Counted from the first letter of the stretch, positions 24,912-32,759 are shown. The stretch: DNA of 64,000 nucleotides from Rhodanobacteraceae bacterium (GCA_016713135.1 JADJPR010000020.1:434001-498000); one strand, 5' to 3'. The notes: generated by a model not told the origin, from the sequence alone. Numbers and translations are program-made.

Positions 24912-25766
24912 ATGTCAGCCAAGAAACGAGGACTCGGCCGCGGCCTCGACGCCCTGCTGGGCGACGCCGCGCCGGCCGAGCCGGTCGCCAACGAAAACAC
25001 CACCACGCTGCCGGTGGAGTCGCTGCAGCCGGGCAAGTACCAACCGCGCACCGGAATGGATCCGGAGCGCCTGGCGGAACTGGCCGCATCGATCCGCGTG
25101 CACGGCGTGGTCCAGCCGGTGGTGGTGCGCCGCATCGGCGCCAGCCGCTACGAGATCATTGCCGGCGAACGCCGCTGGCGCGCGGCGCAGCAGGCCGGCC
25201 TGCACGACATTCCGGTGGTCCTGCGCGACATCCCCGACCAGGCGGCGATCGCCATCGCGCTGATCGAGAACATCCAGCGCGAGGACCTGAACCCGCTGGA
25301 AGAGGCGCAGGCACTCAAGCGCCTGATCGACGAGTTCGACTTGACCCACCAGGACGCCGCCGATGCGGTGGGCCGCTCGCGGGCGGCGGTCAGCAATCTG
25401 CTGCGCCTGCTCGAGTTGGCGCCCGAAGCGCGCCGGCTGCTGGAAGCGAAGAAGATCGACATGGGTCACGCGCGCGCGCTGCTGACCCTGCCGACCTTGC
25501 TGCAGGTGCGCCTGGCCACCCAGGCCGCCGAGCACGGCTGGAGCGTGCGCGAGCTCGAAGCGGAGGCGCGCAAGGCCCAGGCGCAGCCCAAGACCGCCGC
25601 CGCCAAGCCGCGCCGCGACGTCAACGTGCAGACCCTGGAGAACGAGCTGTCCGAACGCCTCGCCGCGCGCGTCGCCATCCAGCAGGGCCGTGGCGGTCGC
25701 GGGAAGCTGGTGATCGCCTACAACAGTCTGGATGAGCTGGACGGGATCCTGGCCAGGATCCGGTGA
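24912..25766 (+). CDS. parB: Chromosome-partitioning protein ParB (Spo0J)
   Basis: 284 residues. The N-terminal ParA-activating peptide (MSAKKRGLGRGLDALLG), the CTP-binding ParB/sulfiredoxin fold (QPGKYQPRTGMD...GERRWRAAQQAGL), the helix-turn-helix (THQDAADAVGRSRAAVSNLLRLLEL) and the C-terminal dimer domain (LVIAYNSLDELDGILARI) are all present. ParB loads on parS as a CTP-gated clamp. No parS consensus (TGTTTCACGTGAAACA) is seen in this window. Confidence 0.95.
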   Translation: MSAKKRGLGRGLDALLGDAAPAEPVANENTTTLPVESLQPGKYQPRTGMDPERLAELAASIRVHGVVQPVVVRRIGASRYEIIAGERRWRAAQQAGLHDIPVVLRDIPDQAAIAIALIENIQREDLNPLEEAQALKRLIDEFDLTHQDAADAVGRSRAAVSNLLRLLELAPEARRLLEAKKIDMGHARALLTLPTLLQVRLATQAAEHGWSVRELEAEARKAQAQPKTAAAKPRRDVNVQTLENELSERLAARVAIQQGRGGRGKLVIAYNSLDELDGILARIR

Positions 25767-25768
25767 AG

Positions 25769-26024
25769 CGGGTTGTGGGTTGTAGAGTCTGAGCCGGTTG
25801 TTGGTTGTTGGTTGTTGGTTGTTGGTTGTTGGTTGTTGGTTGTTGGCAGCGAAGGATGCACACCGCGGCTCTTGTGGAAGCGGACTCTGTCCGCGATCTT
25901 TCCCGCGGCCGCCAGCGCAGGATCGCGGCTGAAGCCGCTCCCACCGGCTCCCGGCACACCGGCTCTTGCCGGCAACAACCAACAACCAACAACCAACAAC
26001 CAACAACCATCAACCGACAACCGG
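25769..26024. repeat. Compound palindrome: TTGTTGG arms around a two-hairpin core
   Basis: A short run of TTGTGGG units (25769-25783) precedes a TTGTTGG arm (about 25794-25849, seven or so units), which faces its complement (about 25974-26024). The core (25870-25946) contains two REP-like hairpins, GCGGACTCTGTCCGC and GCGGCTGAAGCCGC, each next to GATCGCGG-type sequence. The same core in opposite orientation lies inside the TTGTGGG palindrome at 42398-42568. It fills the 301-bp gap between parB and the next gene. Confidence 0.8.
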
Positions 26025-26067
26025 CCCAGGTCCCATCATCCAACCGGCCCCCACGCGGAGCAGCCGA

Positions 26068-26331
26068 ATGAACGAAGCCAACGAAGTGACGCACCAACCC
26101 GAACGCCAGCGCTTCGTCCTCGCGCTCGACGGCGCGGAAGCCCTGCTCGAATACCGCATGGTGGCCGCTGACGTGATCGACTTCGTGCATACCTACACGC
26201 CGTCGGCGCTGCGCGGCCGCGGGGTGGCGGGCAGGCTGGTGGCTGCCGGCGTCGCGCATGCGCGCGAGCGCGGTTGGCGCGTGATCGGCAGTTGCAGCTA
26301 TGTGGCGGCGTGGTTGGCGAAGAACGCCTGA
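26068..26331 (+). CDS. Small GNAT-like N-acetyltransferase (YjdJ/NATD1 type)
   Basis: 87 residues. The single-domain GNAT type with acetyl-CoA motif TPSALRGRGVAGRLVAAGVAHARERGWRVIGSCSYV and the strand MVAADVIDFVHTYTP. Members of this small family are about 90-100 residues and have unknown substrates. The conserved cysteine in GSCSYV is typical. It stands alone after a repeat, ahead of a convergent small gene. Confidence 0.85.
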   Translation: MNEANEVTHQPERQRFVLALDGAEALLEYRMVAADVIDFVHTYTPSALRGRGVAGRLVAAGVAHARERGWRVIGSCSYVAAWLAKNA

Positions 26332-26341
26332 GCGGCCGTGG

Positions 26342-26632
26342 TCAGCGCTGTTCGCGGCGAATCACGACATATTCGGCGTCGATGATGGTCTCGCCCGTGC
26401 GCGGCGCCGAGGCCGCGCTGGCGCGCCGCGGGATCACCGGCTTGCCCCAGCGAAGTCGCGCCCAGGCAATCAATCCCGCGATGGCCGCAACCCCCAGCAG
26501 CGCCGCGCCGACGAAAAAGCCGAACACCAGCACGCCCGCCGCGATGGCCAGCCCGACCACCCACACCAGGCTGGCGACCAGACGCTGGGTCCACGGGACC
26601 GGGCCCGACAGGCGGTTCAAGGGCGACTCCAT
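26342..26632 (-). CDS. Small two-helix membrane protein
   Basis: 96 residues. Two hydrophobic segments (LVASLVWVVGLAIAAGVLVFGFFVGAALLGVAAIAGLIAWARL) followed by a basic and then acidic cytoplasmic tail ending ETIIDAEYVVIRREQR. The tail motif TIxAEYxVI(R/P)xE is seen in small unnamed membrane proteins of Lysobacterales; function unknown. Alternative ATG at 26665. Convergent with the acetyltransferase gene, 10 bp apart. Confidence 0.7.
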   Translation of the reverse strand: MESPLNRLSGPVPWTQRLVASLVWVVGLAIAAGVLVFGFFVGAALLGVAAIAGLIAWARLRWGKPVIPRRASAASAPRTGETIIDAEYVVIRREQR

Positions 26633-26692
26633 GTTCGACAATCGACGGGAGCGACTAGCATGCACCCATCCGCTTTAAGCCGAGGTGAAGCC

Positions 26693-27025
26693 ATGCGACT
26701 GTGCGCCGCCGATGAAGTCGCCGAAGGCCAGGCGATCGAATGCGCCGACCCGCGCGACACCGACGGCACCACGCTCATCGTGCTGCGCTGCAATGGCCAG
26801 GTGCAGGCCTACCTGAATGTCTGTCCGCACGCCGGGCGCCCGCTGAACTGGGCGCCGGGGCGGTTTCTCTATGCGCACGGGCAACTGGTCTGCGCCGCCC
26901 ACGGCGCGTCGTTCCGCCCGGAGGATGGCCATTGCATCGGCGGGCCCTGTCGTGGCGAGTCGCTGCGCCGCGTGCCGGTGATGGAGGTGGATGGCAGCGT
27001 GATGGCGATCGACGGAACGCAGTAG
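26693..27025 (+). CDS. Rieske-type [2Fe-2S] ferredoxin
   Basis: 110 residues. The Rieske cluster motif is complete: CPHAGRPLNW (Cys-x-His) and CAAHGASFRPEDG (Cys-x-x-His), about 18 residues apart. It lacks a transmembrane helix, so it is a soluble ferredoxin of the NirD/biphenyl-ferredoxin type that carries electrons to an oxygenase or reductase. No partner is adjacent. A clear GAGGTG lies before the ATG, which decides the start against the upstream in-frame ATG at 26660. Confidence 0.88.
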   Translation: MRLCAADEVAEGQAIECADPRDTDGTTLIVLRCNGQVQAYLNVCPHAGRPLNWAPGRFLYAHGQLVCAAHGASFRPEDGHCIGGPCRGESLRRVPVMEVDGSVMAIDGTQ

Positions 27026-27086
27026 GGCCGCGAGTTCCACGACGGGTCCGGAGGCGCCCTCCGTGCGATCAACACCGTCGCGAACG

Positions 27087-27356
27087 TCAGCGCGGCAACC
27101 GCTCCAGCGCACGCAAGGCGTCGGCGAAGGCGCTCGCTTCTTCGCTGTCCCAGCTGCCGCCAATGGTGCGCACTTCGCGCTCCAGCGATTCGGCGCGCGG
27201 GCCGCCGCTCAGCGCTACATGGGTGGCGCGCGAGTCCAGGCCCGCCGCGATCAGTTCGAGCACGCCATCGTTGAGGGTGATCTGGCGGTCGCGCACATAG
27301 TCCTTGATGCGCAAGGCGAGCTTCTCGTCGATGCCGCGGACCAGGTAATCAGGCAT
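27087..27356 (-). CDS. Small protein with ribbon-helix-helix-like start
   Basis: 89 residues. MPDYLVRGIDEKLALRIKDYVRDRQITLNDGVLELIAAGL has the strand-helix-helix pattern seen in small DNA-binding or antitoxin-like proteins; the rest is helical and acidic (LEREVRTIGGSWDSEEASAFADALRALERLPR). No toxin gene is adjacent. I do not recognise a named family. It is divergent from the AmpG-like permease gene. Confidence 0.6.
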   Translation of the reverse strand: MPDYLVRGIDEKLALRIKDYVRDRQITLNDGVLELIAAGLDSRATHVALSGGPRAESLEREVRTIGGSWDSEEASAFADALRALERLPR

Positions 27357-27480
27357 GCCATCTGGAGGATCGATACACCATCGGCAATGCTGCGGCGCCG
27401 GCCGCGATCTGTCCAGAATCGAGGCGTGATCCAGGCCACACCCAGCGCACGCCGGACACGAACCCGCGTAGTCTGCGCGC

Positions 27481-29325
27481 ATGACCGAGAGCACCCTCCA
27501 GCCGCGCGACTGGCGCGCCCACTTGCCCGCGGGCGTGCGCCCGTACACGGAAGCCGCGCCATTGGCTGCGCTGTTCCTCGGCATGTCTTCGGGCTTCCCG
27601 TACGCGATGATCGGCGCCACCCTGACCACCCGGCTGGCGCAGGACGGCATCGACAAGAAGACCGTCACTGCGTTCTCGCTGGCCTTCCTGGTCTACAACC
27701 TGAAGTTCCTGTGGGCATGGATGGTCGATGGCGTGCGTCTGCCGCTGATCGGGCGCTTCGGCCAGCGCGTGTCCTGGCTGTGGCTGTCCGGCGCGCTGGT
27801 GATCGCTGCGGTCCTGAACCTCGCCTGGGTCGATCCGCAGGCGGACCTGCTGGCGACTGCGCGCGCGGCGATCCTGGTCGGCATTGCTGGCGCCACCTTC
27901 GACATCGTCATCGACGCCTATCGCATCGAACTGCTCTCGCCGCGCCAGCTCGGCGTCGGCGCCGGCATGAGCCAGTACGGCTGGCGCATCGGCTCGGTCG
28001 CCGCCGGCGCGCTGGCGCTGGTGATCGCCCAGCGCGGCGGCTGGGAGTGGGCCTACAGCGCCTGCGCCGCATTCGCGCTGCCGGCGATGCTGACCGCCGT
28101 GGTCATGGGCGAGCCCGCGCGCCATCGCGAGCCCAGTCATCGCAGCGGTCTGGCCGAGTTGTGGCGCTCGATCGTCGAGCCGCTGGTCGAGTTCTTCGCG
28201 CGCCAGGGCGCCTGGCTGGTGCTGCTGTTCATCCTGCTGCACAAGATCGGCGACACCCTCGCCAACCTGACCTTCCGCCTGCTGTTCAACGATCTGGGCT
28301 ACAGCAACGACGAGATCGCGATCTACGACGTCGGCATGGGTTTCTGGGCCTACCTGATCGGCATCTTCATCGGCGGCATTCTGTACGCGCGCCTCGGCGT
28401 GCGCCGCTCGGTGATGATCAGCCTGCTGCTGATGGCGGTGTCCAACCTGAGCTTCGCCGGACTCGCCACCATCGGCCATTCGAACTGGGCGATGGCGGCG
28501 GCGATCGGTTTCGAGAACATCGCCAGCGGCATCGGCGGCGTGACCGTGGTCGCCTATTTCTCCGCCCTGTGCGATTTGCGCTTCACCGCCAGCCAGTACG
28601 CGCTGATCTCGGCCGGCGCCAGCGTGGTCGGGCGCTTCGTCACCGGCACCTCGGCCGGCGCGCTGATCGAGGCGCTGGGCTACGTGCAGTTCTACCTGCT
28701 GACCACGCTGGCGGCGCTCCCGGGCATCCTGCTGTTCGCCTGGCTGGTGCGGCGCGGGTATGTGCGCGAGCAGAGCACCGGGCTAGCCGGTCACCCGCGC
28801 CACCACTTTCCTGACCCAGGGCGCGAGCAAAGTCACGGCGACGAAGGCCACCGGCCAGGTGGCGAGGCTCTTGCGCGCCCACAGGCCCAGGAAGTCGGCG
28901 TGGATGCCCTGGCTGGTGGCAAGTACGAAGGCGGTGACCAACGCGACCATGATGGCCGACAGCAGGGCGCCGAAGACGATCGGGGCGTAACGTGCGGGAA
29001 TGCGCATGGGTTTCTCCTGGGTGAGTGTTTGTTTGGGTTGTGGGTTGTGGGTCAAGCGGGGACGAGCCACTTCAGAAGGCTGGCTGCGATGTACAGGCCG
29101 AGGCCGAACACCGCGTGGGTGACCAGGCTCTGCCAGCGCGCGGCGGACGGGCGCGGGGTGCGGCTGGCGGCGAGACCCAGGCCCATCGCCGGCTGCATCA
29201 GCAGGAAGGGCGCGGCGACGGTCAGCACGCCGACCAGCAGCGCCGGCCCGAGGCGCGGCTGGTGCATCCACGCCGCGCCGAAAGCCAGCGGCAGCAGCGC
29301 GGCGAAAGCGATACCGATGGCGTAA
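27481..29325 (+). CDS. AmpG-like MFS permease with anomalous read-through tail
   Basis: 614 residues as read, but only the first 434 or so are the permease. That part has 12-14 helices and AmpG motifs (LFLGMSSGFPYAMIGATLTTRL; WMVDGVRLPLIGRFGQRVSWL; IVIDAYRIELLSPRQLGVGAGM), suggesting import of muropeptides or a related solute. After GYVREQSTG the frame continues without a stop into 540 bp that are antisense to two small membrane-protein genes; the tail is polar and low in structure (HHFPDPGREQSHGDEGHRPGG). A TAG sits at 28784 in the +1 frame, exactly where the protein should end, so a one-base indel or stop loss is likely. The tail also crosses a TTGTGGG repeat arm. Confidence 0.85.
   Translation: MTESTLQPRDWRAHLPAGVRPYTEAAPLAALFLGMSSGFPYAMIGATLTTRLAQDGIDKKTVTAFSLAFLVYNLKFLWAWMVDGVRLPLIGRFGQRVSWLWLSGALVIAAVLNLAWVDPQADLLATARAAILVGIAGATFDIVIDAYRIELLSPRQLGVGAGMSQYGWRIGSVAAGALALVIAQRGGWEWAYSACAAFALPAMLTAVVMGEPARHREPSHRSGLAELWRSIVEPLVEFFARQGAWLVLLFILLHKIGDTLANLTFRLLFNDLGYSNDEIAIYDVGMGFWAYLIGIFIGGILYARLGVRRSVMISLLLMAVSNLSFAGLATIGHSNWAMAAAIGFENIASGIGGVTVVAYFSALCDLRFTASQYALISAGASVVGRFVTGTSAGALIEALGYVQFYLLTTLAALPGILLFAWLVRRGYVREQSTGLAGHPRHHFPDPGREQSHGDEGHRPGGEALARPQAQEVGVDALAGGKYEGGDQRDHDGRQQGAEDDRGVTCGNAHGFLLGECLFGLWVVGQAGTSHFRRLAAMYRPRPNTAWVTRLCQRAADGRGVRLAARPRPIAGCISRKGAATVSTPTSSAGPRRGWCIHAAPKASGSSAAKAIPMA
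28783..29007 (-). CDS. DUF2798 small membrane protein
   Basis: 74 residues with two transmembrane helices (YAPIVFGALLSAIMVALVTAFVLA and SLATWPVAFVAVTLLAPWVRKVVARV), the DUF2798 pattern. CCAGGAG lies before the ATG. It follows the DUF2938 gene on the same strand (45 bp), and the two are often paired next to MerR-type regulators. Function unknown. Its TAG stop overlaps the expected end of the AmpG-like gene. Confidence 0.85.
   Translation of the reverse strand: MRIPARYAPIVFGALLSAIMVALVTAFVLATSQGIHADFLGLWARKSLATWPVAFVAVTLLAPWVRKVVARVTG
29034..29056. repeat. Solitary TTGTGGG-family arm
   Basis: TTGGGTTGTGGGTTGTGGG-like run with no facing complement nearby. It lies between the DUF2798 start and the stop of the DUF2938 gene. 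Confidence 0.6.
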
Positions 29326-29544
29326 TGCGCCAGCCAGCCGAGCAGCCCTTCGCCGCGTACTGCAGGCACCGCCGGCCATCGACGCGTGGCGGAAGCGCCC
29401 GCGCGGCATGTGTGCGAACCAGCGGCCGACCAGCGCGTAATTCGGCAGCGGCACCCCCAGCCATGCGCGCCGCAGCAAGGCCCAGCCATCCACCAGCAGC
29501 GTCGCGCCGACGCCGGTCGCGATCGTGTGCAGCACCAGTTCCAT
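29052..29544 (-). pseudogene. DUF2938 membrane protein gene, frameshifted
   Basis: The N-terminal half (MELVLHTIATGVGATLLVDGWALLRRAWLGVPLPNYALVGRWFAHMPRGRFRHASM) and the C-terminal half (GEGLLGWLAHYAIGIAFAALLPLAFGAAWMHQ... RTPRPSAARWQSLVTHAVFGLGLYIAASLLKW) together form a complete DUF2938 protein of about 163 residues with four helices, but they lie in different frames. The break is near 29370-29385; one surplus base (or two missing) explains it. There is no homopolymer there. It could be a true pseudogene or an assembly error. It is divergent from the MerR gene with an operator between them. Confidence 0.8.
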
Positions 29545-29588
29545 GGTCTTCTCCGCTTGCGCCCGCAGGCGATGGGCGGCACAGTGCC

Positions 29589-29608
29589 ACTTCAAGTCGA
29601 CTTGAGGT
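29589..29608. promoter_or_regulatory. MerR/SoxR-type operator in a 19-bp-spacer promoter
   Basis: The near-perfect palindrome ACTTCAAGTCGACTTGAGGT closely resembles SoxR boxes (CCTCAAG...CTTGAGG). On the minus strand it lies between TTGACC and CACTGT, 19 bp apart, the long spacer that MerR-family activators correct by twisting DNA. It would control the divergent DUF2938-DUF2798 genes and possibly merR itself. Confidence 0.6.
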
Positions 29609-29625
29609 CAAGGGGGTCGTTGGTC

Positions 29626-30069
29626 ATGGATATCGCGGAAGTCGCCCGGCGCGCCGGGGTGCCGGCGTCGACGCTGCGCTACTACGAGGAGCGCGGGCTG
29701 ATCGCATCGAACGGACGCCGCGGGCTGCGCCGGCTGTTCCATCCGGGCGTGCTGCAGCGCCTGGCGCTGATCGCGCTCGGGCGCTCGGCCGGGTTCACGC
29801 TGGACGAGATCGGGCGCATGTTCGCCGCCGATGGCAAGCCCGAGATCGACCGCGATCTACTGGCCGCCAAGGCCGCCGAACTGGACGGCACCATCCGCAA
29901 GTTGCTGGCGATGCGCGACGGCCTGCGCCACGCCGCGCGCTGCCCTGCGCCCAGCCACCTGGAGTGCCCCACCTTCCGCCGGCTGATGGCCGGCGCGCTG
30001 GGCGGCAAGGATGCGCCGGCGGCGAACGCTAACCCTGGCATCCCGCGCACCAGAACACGCGGCGGTTGA
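29626..30069 (+). CDS. MerR-family transcriptional regulator
   Basis: 147 residues. N-terminal winged helix (MDIAEVARRAGVPASTLRYYEERGLIASNGRRGLRRLFHPGVLQRLALIALGRSAGFTLDEI) and a coiled-coil dimer helix (LAAKAAELDGTIRKLLAMRDGLRHAARC). The C-terminal HAARCPAPSHLECPTFRRLM holds two cysteines eight or so apart, which could sense metal, redox state or an organic molecule, but the SoxR CxxCxxC motif is absent. The last 41 bp overlap the convergent nei gene, so the tail after LMAGALGGKD may be shorter in function. Confidence 0.88.
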   Translation: MDIAEVARRAGVPASTLRYYEERGLIASNGRRGLRRLFHPGVLQRLALIALGRSAGFTLDEIGRMFAADGKPEIDRDLLAAKAAELDGTIRKLLAMRDGLRHAARCPAPSHLECPTFRRLMAGALGGKDAPAANANPGIPRTRTRGG

Positions 30070-30844
30070 GATCGGCGGTCTCGATGGTGCCGCCACAGCG
30101 GTAGCAATCCTCGCCGGCGCGTTCGAAGGCCGCATGCCGGCGCCGGCCGAAGGACACGCCATCCGCCTTGAGCGCGGCGGCCCTGGCCGGGTCGTTGGTG
30201 ATGCCCGCGAGGCGATAGGCGCGCCGGCAGATCGCCAGCACCGATTGCGCCAGTGCCGCGCGTTCGACTGGCGTCAGGCTGCCCGGCCGGCGCGTTGGCA
30301 ACAGGCCGGCCTCGAACAGGATCTCGCTGCGCAGGTAGTTGCCGATCCCGGCCAGGAAGCCCTGGTCGAGCAGCAGGTCCGCCAGGCGCCGGCGCGCGAA
30401 GCGCACGTCGGCCAGGCGCGACTCGATCTTCGCCACGGTCAATCTGGGTGCCAGCACATCCGGCCCCAGTTTCTGCAGGAAGGGATGGGTGGCGATACCG
30501 CTCTCGTCCAGCACCTCGATGTCCGACGCGCTGTAGAGCAGGATGTCCTGCTTCGCGCCGCGCACTGCGAAACGCAACGAGCGCGTGGTTTTCGGCAAGG
30601 CGCCGGCCTTGACCACATACCAGCGCCCGTACAACTGGTTGTGCGAATACACCGACAGACCGTTGGCGAAGTGCGTCAGCAGCGCCTTGCCGCGGGTCTC
30701 GATGGCGCTGACCCTGGAAGCCGCCAGTTCGTCCTCGAAGGTCTTCAGGTGCGCGAACGCGAACGCCACCGAACGCAGCGGCTGGCCGACGATGGCCTGC
30801 TCCAGCTTGTCCGCGGCGCGGCGGATCTCGGGGCCTTCGGGCAT
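30029..30844 (-). CDS. nei: Endonuclease VIII (DNA glycosylase Nei)
   Basis: 271 residues. Begins MPEGPEIRRAADKL, with Pro2 and Glu3 as catalytic residues, and has RGKALLTHFANGLSVYSHNQLYG, LLDQGFLAGIGNYLRSEIL (helix-two-turn-helix) and the C-terminal zinc finger CYRCGGTIE...RVFWCAGCQG. All features match E. coli Nei rather than Fpg (MPELPE). It removes oxidised pyrimidines from DNA. Convergent with, and overlapping, the MerR gene. Confidence 0.95.
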   Translation of the reverse strand: MPEGPEIRRAADKLEQAIVGQPLRSVAFAFAHLKTFEDELAASRVSAIETRGKALLTHFANGLSVYSHNQLYGRWYVVKAGALPKTTRSLRFAVRGAKQDILLYSASDIEVLDESGIATHPFLQKLGPDVLAPRLTVAKIESRLADVRFARRRLADLLLDQGFLAGIGNYLRSEILFEAGLLPTRRPGSLTPVERAALAQSVLAICRRAYRLAGITNDPARAAALKADGVSFGRRRHAAFERAGEDCYRCGGTIETADLNRRVFWCAGCQG

Positions 30845-30986
30845 GGCGCTAGCCTCTGCAGCAGGACGCGCAGCAAAGCGTGGGCCGGGTCGACGCCCGG
30901 TGAATGGCGCCGGGGCGCGCGGCTTGCGGATGTCTTCACACCCCGCCTCCCTATGCTCGGCGCGTCTTGCGTCGAGGGTAAGCACC

Positions 30987-32759
30987 ATGAGCGACACCAC
31001 TGCACCGACTTCCGCGTTGACACGCGCCCTGAATGCGGTCGAACGCGCCGGCAACAAGCTGCCGGACCCGGCCTTGCTCTTCGTGTCGCTGATGGGGCTG
31101 GTGTTCGTGGCCAGCTGGCTGCTCTCGGGCGTGGCCTTCGAGGCCATCGACCCGCGCAGCAAGGAGCCGCTGCAGGTGGTGAACCTGCTGTCGGGCACTG
31201 CCCTGACCGGATTCCTGGCGAACATGGTCAACGTGTTCGTGACCTTCCCGCCGCTCGGCGTGGTACTGGTGTCGATGCTCGGCCTCGGGATTGCGGAGCA
31301 TGTGGGCTTCATCAATGCGGTGTTGCGCGCGCTGATGCAACTGACCGTCAAGTCGCTGCTGACGCCGATGGTGGCCTTCGTCGCGATCCTGTCGCACTAC
31401 GCGGTGGACGCCGGCTACGTGCTGGTCACGCCGCTGGCCGGCGTGATCTTCTTCGCCGCCGGGCGCCATCCGCTCGCCGGCATCGCGGCGGCCTTCGCTG
31501 CGGTCTCCGGTGCCTACAGCGCGACCTTCTTCCTGCCCACCAGCCTGGACCCGATGCTGGCGAACATCACCCTCGCCGCGGCCCAGATCATCGACCCCGC
31601 GCACCAGGTCTCGCCGATCAACAACCTCTACTTCACCTTCAGCTCCTCGCTGCTGGTGATCCTGATCGTCTGGTTCCTGACCGACCGCGTCATCGAGCCG
31701 CGCCTGGCGAACACCCCGATCGACGGCGATACGAGCGGCATCGACCGCTTCGACGCATTGACCGCGCAGGAGCGTCGCGCGCTGTGGACGAGCTTGGGCG
31801 GGATGGCGCTGGCGCTGGTTCTGCTGTTCACGAGCGCCGCGCCCGCGGACTCGGCATGGCGCTCGCCCGGCGGCAGCCTGACCGCCACCGACGCGCCGCT
31901 GATGCGCTCGATCGTGCCGCTGATCTTCCTGCTGTTCCTGATCCCGGGCGTGATCTACGGGGCGATGGTCGGCAGCGTCAGATCCCACCGCGACATCGTC
32001 GCCGGCATGTCCAAGGCGATGGGCACCATGGGCTACTACCTGGTGCTGGTGTTCTGCTGCGCGATCTTCATCGCAGCCTTCTCGCAATCCAACCTGGGCG
32101 TCCTGATTGCGGTCGAAGGCGCCGAATTCCTCAAGGCGGCAGCGCTGCCGAGCGCAGTGACGCTGGTCGGCATCATCGCGCTCACCGCCAGCGTCAACCT
32201 GCTGATCGGATCGGCCTCAGCCAAATGGACCCTGCTGGCGCCGATCTTCGTGCCGATGCTGATGCAGCTCGGCATCTCGCCCGACTTGACCCAGGCGGCC
32301 TACCGCGTCGGCGATTCCTCGAGCAACATCATCACCCCGCTGATGCCCTACTTCCCGCTGGTGGTGGTGTTCTGCCAGAAGTACGTCCGCGGCACCGGCA
32401 TCGGCACCGTGGTCGCGCTGATGCTGCCCTACTCGATCACCTTCCTCGTGGTCTGGACCCTGTACCTGCTGGCCTACTGGGCGCTTGGGCTGCCGCTGGG
32501 ACCGGGGGCGAGCTACCAGTACGGGGTGAGTTGCTCGCCCTGGAAGTGTAGCAAGAGCGTTGGACCGGCAAAGTACGCAAAGCGGCTGAAGCAAGGACGC
32601 ACCAAGGGTCGAGACTTGGGATCCAGGCCGGTCGCATGTCGTTGGGTGCAAGGACGCAAGGAGCGCATGCCTGGCCTATTGGCGCGCGCGGCCGGCCCGC
32701 GCCACCACCCCAGCCCCAGCACCGCCAGCATCGTGAAGAACCCGCCGAGCGCGGCGTAG
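30987..32759 (+). CDS. AbgT-family transporter with read-through C-terminal tail
   Basis: 590 residues as read. The first 511 are a complete AbgT family protein (LFVSLMGLVFVASWLLSG; HYAVDAGYVLVTPLAGVIFFAAGRHPLAGIAAAFAAVSGAYSA; INLLIGSASAKWTLLAPIFVPM; RVGDSSSNIITPLMPYFPL), about 13 helices. AbgT imports p-aminobenzoyl-glutamate; relatives export antimetabolites. Normal family members end about LLAYWALGLPLGPGASYQY. The following 79 residues are basic and unstructured (CSKSVGPAKYAKRLKQGRTKGRD), encoded by a degenerate CGCAAAG repeat and by sequence antisense to the next gene. The ATG at 30987 follows GAGGGTAAGCACC. Confidence 0.9.
   Translation: MSDTTAPTSALTRALNAVERAGNKLPDPALLFVSLMGLVFVASWLLSGVAFEAIDPRSKEPLQVVNLLSGTALTGFLANMVNVFVTFPPLGVVLVSMLGLGIAEHVGFINAVLRALMQLTVKSLLTPMVAFVAILSHYAVDAGYVLVTPLAGVIFFAAGRHPLAGIAAAFAAVSGAYSATFFLPTSLDPMLANITLAAAQIIDPAHQVSPINNLYFTFSSSLLVILIVWFLTDRVIEPRLANTPIDGDTSGIDRFDALTAQERRALWTSLGGMALALVLLFTSAAPADSAWRSPGGSLTATDAPLMRSIVPLIFLLFLIPGVIYGAMVGSVRSHRDIVAGMSKAMGTMGYYLVLVFCCAIFIAAFSQSNLGVLIAVEGAEFLKAAALPSAVTLVGIIALTASVNLLIGSASAKWTLLAPIFVPMLMQLGISPDLTQAAYRVGDSSSNIITPLMPYFPLVVVFCQKYVRGTGIGTVVALMLPYSITFLVVWTLYLLAYWALGLPLGPGASYQYGVSCSPWKCSKSVGPAKYAKRLKQGRTKGRDLGSRPVACRWVQGRKERMPGLLARAAGPRHHPSPSTASIVKNPPSAA

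Noticed and set aside
26693..27356. Toxin-antitoxin pair at the small ribbon-helix-helix-like gene
   Set aside because: No toxin-sized partner in tandem; the neighbour is a Rieske ferredoxin on the other strand.
30987..32759. Basic C-terminal tail of the AbgT protein as a functional domain
   Set aside because: It lies beyond the family end, is encoded by repeat and antisense sequence, and has no similarity to a known domain.
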